Assembly: GCF_014191875.1 (NCBI RefSeq)
Contig: NZ_JACHXD010000025.1
Location: 1 to 64,000, forward strand
Direction of reading: 5' to 3'
From: Pseudoduganella violacea
GTDB lineage: Bacteria; Pseudomonadota; Gammaproteobacteria; Burkholderiales; Burkholderiaceae_D
Length of the DNA: 64,000 bases
A program made the position numbers and the translations under genes. A model generated the notes under the pieces. The model saw only the letters and a program-made list of their open reading frames with translations. It was not told the DNA's origin and did not search any database. Below, piece after piece: positions 42,326 through 51,902 of the stretch (positions are counted from its first letter, which is position 1; every line of letters begins with the position of its first letter).

Positions 42326-42683
42326 TTAATATTAACGCTAAGTGCCGAACTCGGATGATCCTTCAGCCAGCCGTAGCGGTGATTCCGCACGGTTGCTTGC
42401 AGCAGACCGTCCGAAGCGATTGAGATGTCCACGATCTTGCCATCCGCACTCGCACGGCAACTCGTCTCTCCACGGGCACGCGTTCGATGGATTTACGAAA
42501 ATGTCTAGCAAGGCGATCTTGAAGAGCCGCGGTAAATTGCAGGGGGAAGAGAACTAAGCGAACCGTCTTCATGAGGTCTTCGCCTATCTTGCCCGTCTCC
42601 TTTAGGGCCGGAGACACAAGGTCATCGTACGCTGCTTTGGCAACGTCAGGTGGTATGGATTTGATTACGTCGAGTTCATTCAT
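42322..42683 (-). pseudogene. frameshifted Abi-alpha (DUF4393)-like gene
   Basis: The N-terminal 75 residues (MNELDVIKSIPPDVAKAAYDDLVSPALKETGKIGEDLMKTVRLVLFPLQFTAALQDRL) match the start of Abi-alpha/DUF4393 proteins, which usually are about 250 aa. After RKSIERVPVERR the open frame becomes Arg-rich nonsense, while another frame reads GKIVDISIASDGLLQATVRNHRYGWLKDHPSS and ends in a coupled ATGA. This fits a deletion or frameshift. Abi-alpha proteins are linked to phage abortive infection. Confidence 0.6.
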
Positions 42684-42696
42684 AACTAGGTGTAGG

Positions 42697-42900
42697 TCAA
42701 CTGCCAGATTGTTTGGACGCGAACAATCGGTTACCGGTCTCTCTCAGTCCTGGGCAAATGCTTTGCCTTTTCAAACCGGATAGGTGGGCTTCATTGTCAG
42801 CCCACTGCTTGATCTGAAGCAGCGCACCAGCCAGTAGCGGCAAATCTAAAGCATCGGGATCAAAGCCAGCGGCCTTCACTGCAGCATTCAACTTATCCAT
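42697..42900 (-). CDS. hypothetical protein
   Basis: 67 aa (MDKLNAAVKAAGFDPDALDLPLLAGALLQIKQWADNEAHLSGLKRQSI...). Helical, no domain recognised. It lies 13 bases before the Abi-alpha-like fragment on the same strand. The pattern of a helix pair with conserved acidic turn would suit a small defence-accessory or antitoxin-like protein, but this is speculation. Confidence 0.45.
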   Translation of the reverse strand: MDKLNAAVKAAGFDPDALDLPLLAGALLQIKQWADNEAHLSGLKRQSICPGLRETGNRLFASKQSGS

Positions 42901-42923
42901 CAATCGTGGGCTTTCTAAAACTA

Positions 42924-43322
42924 TTAACGCGAGAGCAAAGTGGCCCAAAATTGCCGCCCAAACTCTTTAGCGACGATCTTATCTCGCCCTCGTGGGCCGA
43001 AACAATCGATCGCAAAAAATCCAACTGCCACAACAGTCGCCGACGTCCAGAATCCGTACTCGAAGACACGCGCAAACACCACAATAAACAGCCAAAATTT
43101 AGCGACGCCTTTCAGGACATGAAAGAAGCAACAATTCGCAGCATGCGGATACTCCACCCACAGGCGCAGCGCCGCAACAACTCCACCGCCAGTTGAAGTG
43201 CTTTGAAGTTTGTCACTCTGGACAATCGGCACGCACTGCGAGCAGCGAAGCTGATCGCCATCCTGCTCGTGGACAGTTCGCCTTTTGCAATGGATGCAAT
43301 GGCGCAGCTTTGGTGGCGGCAT
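42924..43322 (-). CDS. zinc-ribbon membrane protein
   Basis: 132 aa with an N-terminal zinc ribbon (CIHCKRRTVHEQDGDQLRCSQC, two CxxC pairs) followed by two close hydrophobic segments (FWLFIVVFARVFEYGFW, TSATVVAVGFFAIDCF) and a charged end. No named family. It follows the larger membrane gene with a 14-base gap on the same strand and lies in the AT-richer defence-like islet. Confidence 0.6.
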   Translation of the reverse strand: MPPPKLRHCIHCKRRTVHEQDGDQLRCSQCVPIVQSDKLQSTSTGGGVVAALRLWVEYPHAANCCFFHVLKGVAKFWLFIVVFARVFEYGFWTSATVVAVGFFAIDCFGPRGRDKIVAKEFGRQFWATLLSR

Positions 43323-43336
43323 TGTGTCTCCCTTGC

Positions 43337-44098
43337 TCAACGAACGATGAAATTCGAAACAGGCCCACCTGCCGCGAGGGATAGGCGATCTTGCTTCTCC
43401 TTCGCCTGCTTCTGCAATTCTTCGTACAATTCAACATCCTTGATCCATATTGCAGGACTGTATTCCCGCCACCAAGAGAACCAGCACAAAATCAGCAATA
43501 TAAGACCAACACAAAGCAGAAACGCCACTGCCAAGCCATGATATGGCGTATTCAAAATGTGCTGGATACTTGACTGCGTCCCAAGTTGGCCCACATAGTG
43601 ATTGATCGCATATAGGACGAGGCACTGGAACGAGGCATTACCAGCCTTCTCCATCGACTCGACATTCCGAGCAACGCTGGCTTCTTTTTCTTTGACCTTC
43701 GCAAGCAGATATGCGCTTTGCTCCCGATCCGCTTTTTCCCGAAGCTGCTCGATCTTTACATAGTTTGGCAGATCAACTTCACGATCGTTGGTCAGCGATG
43801 TCCGAATGTACCAAATGCCAAACGAAATCAGTGCCTCGCCGATAGGCAAGACTGCCGAAACGGTCAGTCCTAACGCAACAGCGGCAAGAAGCAGATTGCC
43901 GGTGTCGGCTGCCCAATTTGCACTCTCCCATTTGAAGGAATAGAGGCTCGCGCCTTTCACCAGCATCAATGCTGTCTCCGCAAACAACACTGCTGCACTG
44001 ACCCTAACAACCCACTTTAGTTCGAAGAACTTATCAAAGACAGCAAAGGCACCGCTTTGCTTTGAGCCACCATCTTCTTTGACTGCCTGTTCCGCCAT
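43337..44098 (-). CDS. four-helix membrane protein of unknown function
   Basis: 253 aa. Membrane segments near residues 30-50 (VVRVSAAVLFAETALMLV), 60-100 (TGNLLLAAVALGLTVSAVLPIGEALISFGIWYI), 165-180 and 195-215 (LAVAFLLCVGLILLILCWFSWW), with a cytoplasmic coiled stretch between (KIEQLREKADREQSAYLLAKVKEKEASVARNVES). The start at 44098 is preferred over 44119. Membrane proteins beside ATPase remnants are common in defence islands, but no specific system is recognised. Confidence 0.65.
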   Translation of the reverse strand: MAEQAVKEDGGSKQSGAFAVFDKFFELKWVVRVSAAVLFAETALMLVKGASLYSFKWESANWAADTGNLLLAAVALGLTVSAVLPIGEALISFGIWYIRTSLTNDREVDLPNYVKIEQLREKADREQSAYLLAKVKEKEASVARNVESMEKAGNASFQCLVLYAINHYVGQLGTQSSIQHILNTPYHGLAVAFLLCVGLILLILCWFSWWREYSPAIWIKDVELYEELQKQAKEKQDRLSLAAGGPVSNFIVR

Positions 44099-44136
44099 TG
44101 CGCCTCCCTCACAAAACAAACTAAAAAAATCTCTGG

Positions 44137-44603
44137 CTAAGCAAAAATTCCTTTTTCCTTTCGACGTCTCTCCACGTCGTCAGAGCGGCTCTTCATACGC
44201 TCGACTGTCTCGGTCAGCGCAGTAAGGTCTTGGTCCAAATCATCGGGGGAAGGTAGTGGAGGTGGGTCTTCAGCACCACCTTCATGCGTGAACATCGAAC
44301 AACGCGTCATGCCGCCAAAAACTTCCTTGATGTCATCGTCGCCCACTTCCACCTTAAGCAGTTGTTGCGTGTTTATCGAACGCTTAAAGCGCTTTACCGA
44401 CGCATTGAATAAGAGGTCTTCAACAACGAGCTCCCATGTGTCTCGCATGCTCCGGTAAAGCTGGCGGGCCTTGTCGTTATATGCCTCAAAGTCATTGTTT
44501 GCGTCCAGCGCGCCCTTCGAGCAGCAGCTGCCTGCTCTTTGAGGACATTAATCCAAGCTGGTTGTTGACTTACCCACTTTGCAATTTCAGCGATGATGGT
44601 CAT
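44137..44603 (-). pseudogene. internally deleted AAA ATPase (RloC/AAA_13-like)
   Basis: Two pieces of one protein in different frames. The first 22 residues (MTIIAEIAKWVSQQPAWIN) match the start of large AAA_13-type ATPases of phage-defence nucleases. From about 44520 another frame gives their C-terminus (ANNDFEAYNDKARQLYRSMRDTW and RFKRSINTQQLLKVEVGDDD ... GMTRCSMF). The Walker motifs and the core between are missing, so the gene is inactive. The frame change occurs around the AAA/SKGALD junction. Confidence 0.75.
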
Positions 44604-44974
44604 TTAACATTCCTGCAAGACTGGTGTCACACAGGAAATATTGCCATATCCCTTCCAGAATTCCGAGCTTTATTTATACCTATTGCCTAACTTGATCCCT
44701 TAGCGCCTGCAAAGGGGGGCATAACTACATCACGGCGCCGATCACGGAAGAGGCCCTTGGCGCCAGCCAGCGTCTCAGTGTCCACCTTTGTCAGTAGGAT
44801 CGCCTCCCACCGCCGAAATCCCCTCTGGCCGCTTCCGCTTTTGTATGGACTGGATCCATGCCCCGGCCGAGCATAGAAGCGCTCACCGATGCGCAACAGC
44901 AGGCATGCCGAGGCGCCAACTGGAAGCGCATCGCATCCATTCCTTCAACCGTTCACGCAGGAGCTTGACGCACC
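44604..44974. other. intergenic region before the excisionase gene
   Basis: About 370 bp. A minus-strand frame (44687-44896) is open but has no convincing ribosome site or family, so I leave it out. AT-rich around 44640-44690 with no clear promoter. The composition shifts from AT-richer (left) to GC-rich (right), marking the border of the decayed islet and the integration module. Confidence 0.35.
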
Positions 44975-45229
44975 ATGGATACCCGCACTCTCACTACCAC
45001 CGACATGCTGACGCCCGGCCGGGTGCTCATTAAACGCAAGCAGCTGCTGCAGAAAGTGCCGCTGGGTGAGCGCACAATCCTGGAACTGGAGCGCTGCGGG
45101 AAGTTCCCCAAGCGCTTCTCCATCACCACGCGCTCGGTGGCCTGGGACCTCGATGAAGTCGACGCCTGGATCGCCGCGCAGCAGGCCGCCGCCGTGCCGC
45201 AGGCCGCACCTGGACTCAAGAAGCCGTAA
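44975..45229 (+). CDS. AlpA-family excisionase/regulator
   Basis: 84 aa winged-helix protein of the AlpA type (RKQLLQKVPLGERTILELERCGKFPKRFSITTRSVAWDLDEVDAWI), the excisionase-like regulator common beside P4-type integrases. Its 3' end overlaps the 3' end of the integrase gene by 14 bases in convergent orientation. CGCAGGAGCTTGACGCACC precedes the ATG. It should promote excision of the ICE or regulate integrase. Confidence 0.88.
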   Translation: MDTRTLTTTDMLTPGRVLIKRKQLLQKVPLGERTILELERCGKFPKRFSITTRSVAWDLDEVDAWIAAQQAAAVPQAAPGLKKP

Positions 45230-46409
45230 CCCAGCGATCGATCATATCGGCCCACTCCTGCAGCATGCCGCGGCGCTGGTCCGCGTATTCGGCCTTGTTG
45301 TACACCGCCCGCACGCCACGCTGCTCATGGGCCAGGCACTTCTCGATCCAGTCGGTATTAAAGCCCGCCTCATGCAGCAAGGTCGAGGCCGTGCGCCGCA
45401 AGTCATGGGGCGAGAATGCGGCCAGCGGGCGGCCCGCCGCCCGCGCCATGCGCGACACCGACGTCGTCACCTGGTTCAGCGTCGCATTGGAGATCGGCAG
45501 GCTGGTGTCGTAACGCGAGGGCAGCACGTAGCGCGAGCCACCGGCGCATGTGCGCAAAGCGATGAAGATGTCGGCAGCCTGGCGCGACAGATAGACGTTG
45601 TGCGGGTTGCGCCGCTTCATGCGCTCGGCCGGAATGGTCCAGATGCCGCTGGCAAAATTGATCTCGTCCCAGGTCGCATCGGTCAGCTCGGACTTCCTGA
45701 CCATGGTCAAGAGCAGCAGCTTCACCGCCAGGCGTAGCGTTGGCGCGCTTTGCACCTTTTCCAGGTATGCGTACAACCAGCCGATCTCGGTGGCGCTTAA
45801 GGCCCGGTCGCGCGGCTGGAACGTGGCAATGGAGCATGGCGGCACCTTATCGGCCGGATTGGGATGCTCGTGCCCACGCTGCCCGGCATGGCGAAACACC
45901 AGCATCACAATCTCGCGCGCGTGCACCGCGGTGGCCGGCGCCCCGCGCGCCACAATGGTGTCGCACAACGCGCGCAGCTCTTCATGCGTGATCTCCTTGA
46001 GCAGCAGGCGAGCAAAGGGTTCGCGCAGATCGCGCTCGTAGACGGCGCGGCGCATATCGCGGGTCGATTCCGACATGCGGTAGGTTGTCAGCCAGCGTTC
46101 GGCCCATTGGCCAAAGGTCTCCTCGGCCTGGTGGCGCTGGCGGACCCGCTGCTTGTGCAGCCGGGGCGAGATACCGGCGGCAAGGAGCTTTCTGGCCTCC
46201 CCCAGTTTCGCGCGCGCCTCCAGCAGGCTCAACCCACCCGAGCCATAGCGCCCCAGTACCAAAGTCTCCTGACGCCCATTGATCCGGTAGTTCAAACGGA
46301 ACGACAAGGTGCCCGAAACGAGCACCGTCACATACAGCCCATCGCGGTCAGCCACCTTGTACGCCTGCGGCCCCGGTTTCAGGCTGCGAAGCTTGCTATC
46401 AGTCAACAT
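45216..46409 (-). CDS. int: P4-type tyrosine integrase of the ICE
   Basis: 397 aa site-specific integrase. The N-terminal DUF4102-type arm-binding domain begins MLTDSKLRSLKPGPQAYKVADRDGLYV. The core-binding SAM-like domain spans 95-190. The catalytic domain shows Arg in TMVRKSELTDATW (near 236), HDLRRTASTLL (near 334), the second His region LAHEQRGVRAVYNKAEY (tyrosine near 369). GAGAGGCGTAAA precedes the ATG. It faces away from guaA's end as usual for elements inserted in the 3' end of guaA and lies 400 bp from it. Confidence 0.95.
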   Translation of the reverse strand: MLTDSKLRSLKPGPQAYKVADRDGLYVTVLVSGTLSFRLNYRINGRQETLVLGRYGSGGLSLLEARAKLGEARKLLAAGISPRLHKQRVRQRHQAEETFGQWAERWLTTYRMSESTRDMRRAVYERDLREPFARLLLKEITHEELRALCDTIVARGAPATAVHAREIVMLVFRHAGQRGHEHPNPADKVPPCSIATFQPRDRALSATEIGWLYAYLEKVQSAPTLRLAVKLLLLTMVRKSELTDATWDEINFASGIWTIPAERMKRRNPHNVYLSRQAADIFIALRTCAGGSRYVLPSRYDTSLPISNATLNQVTTSVSRMARAAGRPLAAFSPHDLRRTASTLLHEAGFNTDWIEKCLAHEQRGVRAVYNKAEYADQRRGMLQEWADMIDRWVTAS

Positions 46410-46428
46410 TTTACGCCTCTCAAAATTA

Positions 46429-46682
46429 ATACCATCAGATTGCCAATTTCCCCCAATGAATCAATAAGTTAGCGCACCTAAAAATGTCCGCTTTCGGGGC
46501 GTTTTTGGTCATTTTGGGGTCGCAGATACCATCAACGAAAAACGTGATGAACAGCGCGGTTTTTTTCTTTTGAATCAGCTACTTACACGATTTTGATACC
46601 ATCAACTCCAAGCGGTCGGGCTGATGGTATCGCCGTACCGTCTTCGCCAGCGTCACGCGATACCATTGGCGATACCATCAAC
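46429..46682. repeat. GATACCATCA repeats, probable integrase arm sites
   Basis: Copies of GATACCATCA(AC): 46525-46536, 46595-46606, 46671-46682; an inverted copy TGATGGTATC at 46622-46631; a variant GATACCATTGGC at 46659-46670; and ATACCATCAG at 46429-46438. Clustered direct and inverted short repeats between an integrase gene and its attachment site are the expected arm-type binding sites. Confidence 0.7.
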
Positions 46683-46737
46683 AAACCGGGCTTGCCCCTG
46701 CCGCTCCCCGCCGGTTCTCGCCACGTCAAAATAAAAA

Positions 46738-46761
46738 AAACCCCTGATAAATCAGGGGTTT
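46738..46761 (-). terminator. Rho-independent terminator of guaA
   Basis: 11-bp stem AAACCCCTGAT / ATCAGGGGTTT with a two-base loop; on the minus strand the stem is followed by a run of T residues (the A-run at 46731-46740). It lies 47 bases after the guaA stop codon. Confidence 0.9.
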
Positions 46762-46807
46762 CGATGGTCTTCTTGCCGCGTGCTGCGCTAGGCAGCCGGA
46801 TGAAGAA

Positions 46808-46835
46808 TCATTCCCACTCGATCGTCGCAGGCGGC
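46808..46835. other. guaA 3' end, probable attachment site (att)
   Basis: The last codons of guaA (PPATIEWE, with GAGTGGGAATGA at its end) are the known integration hotspot for guaA-specific integrases. Integration restores the guaA 3' end, leaving a direct repeat of this segment at the other end of the element, which lies beyond position 1. The exact core cannot be set from one end. Confidence 0.55.
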
Positions 46836-48418
46836 TTTCCCGAGATGTCGTACACCACGCGGTTCAAGCCTTTGACTTCATTGATGATGCGGTTGGATAC
46901 CTTGCCCAGCAGCGAGTGCGGCAGGTGGGCCCAGTGCGCGGTCATGAAGTCCTGGGTTTGCACGGCGCGCAGCGCCACCACGTAGTCGTAAGTGCGGCCG
47001 TCGCCCATCACGCCCACCGATTTCACCGGCAGGAAGACGGCGAAGGCCTGGCTGGTGGCGTCGTACCAGTTCTTCGGCACGTTGTCGGGATCGGCGCCCT
47101 CCACTGCCACCGCTTCGTAAGGCGTGTTGCGCAGTTCTTCGATGAAGATGGCGTCGGCGCGGCGCAGCAGGTCGGCGTATTCCTTCTTCACTTCACCCAG
47201 GATGCGCACGCCCAGGCCTGGACCTGGGAAGGGATGGCGATACACCATATCGTGCGGCAGGCCCAGGGCCACGCCCAGCTTGCGCACTTCGTCCTTGAAC
47301 AGTTCGCGCAGTGGCTCCAGCAGTTGCAGGTTCAGGGTTTCCGGCAGGCCGCCCACATTGTGGTGGCTCTTGATGGTCTGGCCCTTCTTGCCCTTGCCGG
47401 CCGATTCGATCACGTCCGGGTAGATGGTGCCTTGCGCCAGCCATTTGGCATTCGAGCGCTTGCCCGCTTCCACCTGGAACACTTCGACGAATTCGCGGCC
47501 GATGATCTTGCGCTTCTGCTCAGGATCGGTGACGCCGGCCAGGTGGCCCATGAACTGTTCGGTCGCGTCGATCTGGATCACTTTCACGCCCAGGTTCTTC
47601 GCGAACATATCCATCACCATCTTGCCTTCGTTCAGGCGCAGCAGGCCGTGGTCGACAAAGACGCAGGTCAGCTGGTCGCCGATGGCGCGGTGGATCAGGG
47701 CTGCGGCCACGGAGGAATCGACGCCGCCGGACAGGCCCAGGATCACTTCATCCGTACCGACTTGGGCGCGGATCTTCTCGACCGCTTCGCTGATGTAATC
47801 GGGCATATTCCAGTCCGATTTGCAGCCGCAGATCTCGTGCACGAAGCGGCCCAGAATGGCCTTGCCCTGCACGGTGTGCGTCACTTCGGGGTGGAACTGC
47901 ACGGCGTAGAAGCCGCGGTCTTCGTCGGCCATCGCCGCGATCGGACAGCTGTCGGTGCTGGCCATCAGCTTGAAGCCGGCCGGCATTTCCAGCACTTTGT
48001 CGCCGTGGCTCATCCACACTTTCAGCATGCCGTGGCCTTCGTCGGTGACGAAGTCGTTGATGCCGGTCAGCAGCTTGGTGTGGCTGCGGGCGCGCACTTC
48101 AGCGTAGCCGAATTCGCGCACCAGGCCATTTTCCACCTTGCCGCCCAGTTGGGCCGCCATGGTCTGCATGCCGTAGCAGATGCCCAGCACCGGCACGCCG
48201 GCTTCGAACACGGCTTGCGGCGCGCGCGGGGAATCGCCTTCGAGCGTGGAGTTGTGGCTGCCGGACAGGATGATGCCCGAGGCGCCGTAGTTGCGCACGA
48301 ATTCGTCGCTGACGTCGTAAGGATAGACTTCGGAGAACACGCCGGCATCGCGCACGCGGCGCGCGATCAGCTGGGTTACCTGGGAGCCGAAATCGAGGAT
48401 GAGGATTTTAGAGTGCAT
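46808..48418 (-). CDS. guaA: GMP synthase (glutamine-hydrolysing)
   Basis: 536 aa enzyme converting XMP, ATP and glutamine to GMP. The N-terminal class I amidotransferase has its nucleophile in VLGICYGMQ (Cys near residue 80) and a QFHPEVTHT histidine/glutamate pair; the ATP-pyrophosphatase domain has LSGGVDSS near residue 232; the dimerisation domain ends in PATIEWE. It follows guaB with a 103-bp gap. The gene is complete even though an ICE is inserted at its 3' end. Confidence 0.98.
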   Translation of the reverse strand: MHSKILILDFGSQVTQLIARRVRDAGVFSEVYPYDVSDEFVRNYGASGIILSGSHNSTLEGDSPRAPQAVFEAGVPVLGICYGMQTMAAQLGGKVENGLVREFGYAEVRARSHTKLLTGINDFVTDEGHGMLKVWMSHGDKVLEMPAGFKLMASTDSCPIAAMADEDRGFYAVQFHPEVTHTVQGKAILGRFVHEICGCKSDWNMPDYISEAVEKIRAQVGTDEVILGLSGGVDSSVAAALIHRAIGDQLTCVFVDHGLLRLNEGKMVMDMFAKNLGVKVIQIDATEQFMGHLAGVTDPEQKRKIIGREFVEVFQVEAGKRSNAKWLAQGTIYPDVIESAGKGKKGQTIKSHHNVGGLPETLNLQLLEPLRELFKDEVRKLGVALGLPHDMVYRHPFPGPGLGVRILGEVKKEYADLLRRADAIFIEELRNTPYEAVAVEGADPDNVPKNWYDATSQAFAVFLPVKSVGVMGDGRTYDYVVALRAVQTQDFMTAHWAHLPHSLLGKVSNRIINEVKGLNRVVYDISGKPPATIEWE

Positions 48419-48482
48419 GGATGCGTAGAGGCCAGATTAGAAAACTGCGAAGTAAAAGCGCCGGCGGCGGTGCCGCATCTGC

Positions 48483-48503
48483 CGGCGGGTTGCAAACCCG
48501 CCG
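48483..48503. promoter_or_regulatory. stem-loop in the guaB-guaA spacer
   Basis: CGGCGGGTT-GCA-AACCCGCCG, 9-bp arms with a three-base loop, 19 bases after the guaB stop and before guaA. There is no T-tract, so it is probably an mRNA-stabilising or attenuating hairpin between the two cistrons rather than a full terminator. Confidence 0.55.
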
Positions 48504-48521
48504 CCGGCCTAGAAGGAAGGC

Positions 48522-50054
<1,533 letters not shown>

Positions 50055-50109
50055 TCACTTTGCGCCGGCGCTTTGCGTTTTCGTCCATATTGCGCCTGCA
50101 GGTCAAGAC

Positions 50110-50811
50110 TCAGCTGACGCCCTCCTCCTCCACGCTGGTCTCGCTGCCGCTGCCAACCGGCACTTCCCAGGCGCCGCCATTGCCGTCCTCGGGCTGGGGC
50201 GCCGCGCCGGGAACATCAAACAGAACCTGCCTCGCGGGCAGCATGCCGACCAAGGCGGCGGGCTTGTTCTCCGCCATGTGCAGTTTCAGCAGCTCGGCGG
50301 CTTTGGCCAGGCTTACGTAGAAGGACTTGGCGTACTTGGCGACAAACTGGTCCGAATCGCTCGATGAGCTGAAGTGCAAGATGGGCACGATATGGCGACG
50401 CATGAAGTTGATATGGACGCCGCTGGCGGAAAAGCCCGCCATCCTGGCGCAGGTGGCGGCACGCTCGCCTTCCGCCACCGAGCATAGATAGGAGTCCTGG
50501 TGGTCCAGCGCCAGCCAGCTGGCGGCGGCACCCTCAACGAAAGGGCCGGGCACGAAGCGTTTCGCCCTATTCACCGGGCCTGGCAGGGTCACGACCGAAC
50601 AGCCATGGCTCAAGGAGTTGCAGACGTTCACGCTGCCATGGTCAAAGCGGCTGACCGAAATCGGATCGGTATAACCGAAGGGGAAGAACTCCTTATAGAA
50701 TTGAAGCAGCCTTTCCTTCAACGGCGGAGTGGAGGCGGGAGTCTCGGCGCGAACCGGCGCCGCCTGCAAGCCCAGGGCCAGGCAAGACGCCAACAATGAG
50801 GCTAAACGCAT
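50110..50811 (-). CDS. hypothetical exported protein
   Basis: 233 aa with a signal peptide (MRLASLLASCLALGLQAAPVRA). The mature protein has four cysteines (VCNSLSHGC, YLCSVAEGERAATC) that may form two disulfides, a central FVEGAAASWLALDHQ segment and an acidic, low-complexity tail. No known family. AGGAGTATCC precedes the ATG. Monocistronic; the next gene starts divergently 140 bases away. Confidence 0.72.
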   Translation of the reverse strand: MRLASLLASCLALGLQAAPVRAETPASTPPLKERLLQFYKEFFPFGYTDPISVSRFDHGSVNVCNSLSHGCSVVTLPGPVNRAKRFVPGPFVEGAAASWLALDHQDSYLCSVAEGERAATCARMAGFSASGVHINFMRRHIVPILHFSSSSDSDQFVAKYAKSFYVSLAKAAELLKLHMAENKPAALVGMLPARQVLFDVPGAAPQPEDGNGGAWEVPVGSGSETSVEEEGVS

Positions 50812-50951
50812 GGATACTCCTTTATCCCGGTTGAGAGAAAGCCCGGCCTGCGCCAGACCCTGGCAATTATACAAGTTTGCCGCGCACGCATCGCTCGTTG
50901 ACAGCCGCCGGCATTCGTGGCGAAATCGGGGGCAGAGTATCTCGGAGAACG

Positions 50952-51524
50952 ATGATGAAATCCACTCCAGGCAAACGGTTTCCCGCCAGTAGACAGGCGT
51001 TTGCGGCGCATGGCGCCGCCCTGCTGGCCGCCCTGCTCTGCTGGCCCGCGCTGGCCCAGGCGCAATGGGTATGGCTGAATGAACGCGGCGTCAAGCAGCT
51101 GTCCGACCAGCCGCCACCGCCCGCCGTACCAAACAGCCGTATCCTCAAAGCGCCGCGCGGCCAGATGCCGGAGCCGCTGACGGCCGCTCCTGCCGCCGAC
51201 GAAGCGCCAACCGCCGAGGGAGAAGCCGCGCCGGCGCCGGACAACAAGCCCAGAGCCAAGCCCACGCTCGCCGAACGCAACGCCGACTACAACAAGCGCC
51301 GCACCGAAGCGGCGGCGGCCGAACAAAAAACCCGGGAAGAAACCGAGCGCCAAACCGACAACGCCAAGAACTGCGACAGCATCCGCGCCAACCAGCGCGT
51401 GCTCGAATCGGGCGAGCGCGCCGCCAACTACGACAAGAACGGCGGCCGCAGCTTCATCAGCGACGAGCAGCGCGCCCAGCAAATCAAGCGCAACCAGCAA
51501 ATGCTGGCCTCGGGCTGCAAATAA
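50952..51524 (+). CDS. DUF4124 domain protein
   Basis: 190 aa exported protein. Signal peptide MMKSTPGKRFPASRQAFAAHGAALLAALLCWPALAQA, then the DUF4124 motif QWVWLNERGVKQLSDQPPPP, a low-complexity Ala/Pro/Glu middle, and a C-terminal coiled part containing NCDSIRANQRVLESGERAANYDKNGGRSFISDEQRAQQIKRNQQML. DUF4124 proteins are common periplasmic proteins of beta- and gammaproteobacteria with unknown function. The first ATG of the pair at 50952 follows GGAGAACG. Confidence 0.85.
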   Translation: MMKSTPGKRFPASRQAFAAHGAALLAALLCWPALAQAQWVWLNERGVKQLSDQPPPPAVPNSRILKAPRGQMPEPLTAAPAADEAPTAEGEAAPAPDNKPRAKPTLAERNADYNKRRTEAAAAEQKTREETERQTDNAKNCDSIRANQRVLESGERAANYDKNGGRSFISDEQRAQQIKRNQQMLASGCK

Positions 51525-51537
51525 GCCCACTTTTAAT

Positions 51538-51589
51538 GCTGAGCCCGTGTCCGATTGGGGTCTGACCCCAAGGTGGACACGGGCTCAGC
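51538..51589. terminator. nested inverted repeat between DUF4124 and rnfH genes
   Basis: 15-bp outer stem GCTGAGCCCGTGTCC / GGACACGGGCTCAGC encloses a second stem TTGGGGTC-T-GACCCCAA (8 bp). It separates two convergent genes and would terminate in both directions. The inner GGGGTCTGACCCC core resembles dispersed intergenic repeats of this bacterial group. Confidence 0.75.
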
Positions 51590-51605
51590 TGTCGGCGCGC
51601 TGGAG

Positions 51606-51902
51606 TTAGGCGGGTTTGCGGGCGCGGCGGCGGCGGGCGTCTTTGGGGTCGGCGATCAGGGGGCGGTAGATTTCGATGCGGTCGCGCGCTTGCAGCACGG
51701 TGTCGAGGGTCTTTTTCTTGCCGTAGATGCCGACGGCCATGGTGACGAGGTTGATGTCGGGCGCGTCCTGCAGCACGCCGCTCATTTCGATGGCCTGGCC
51801 GATGGTCGTGCCTTCGTCCACTTCCAGCGCGCGCAGCAGGGCCGATTCGGGGTGGGCGTAGCAGACGCTGATCTTGATCTTCTCAGCCATATGTTCAGCC
51901 AT
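51606..51902 (-). CDS. rnfH: RnfH family protein
   Basis: 98 aa ubiquitin-like (beta-grasp) protein of the RnfH/RatB family (KISVCYAHPESALLRALEVDEGTTIGQAIEMSG, NLVTMAVGIYGKKKTLDTVLQARDRIEIYRPL). Its ATG overlaps the stop of ratA by 8 bases (ATGGCTGA), the usual ratA-rnfH pairing. Function is not settled. Confidence 0.93.
   Translation of the reverse strand: MAEHMAEKIKISVCYAHPESALLRALEVDEGTTIGQAIEMSGVLQDAPDINLVTMAVGIYGKKKTLDTVLQARDRIEIYRPLIADPKDARRRRARKPA

Noticed and set aside
42107-42358. 83-codon plus-strand frame in the decayed islet
   Set aside because: The opposite frame 42047-42325 has translational coupling to its upstream gene and is preferred.
44687-44896. 69-codon minus-strand frame before alpA
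   Set aside because: No ribosome site, no family, low-complexity Arg/Gly start; left as intergenic.
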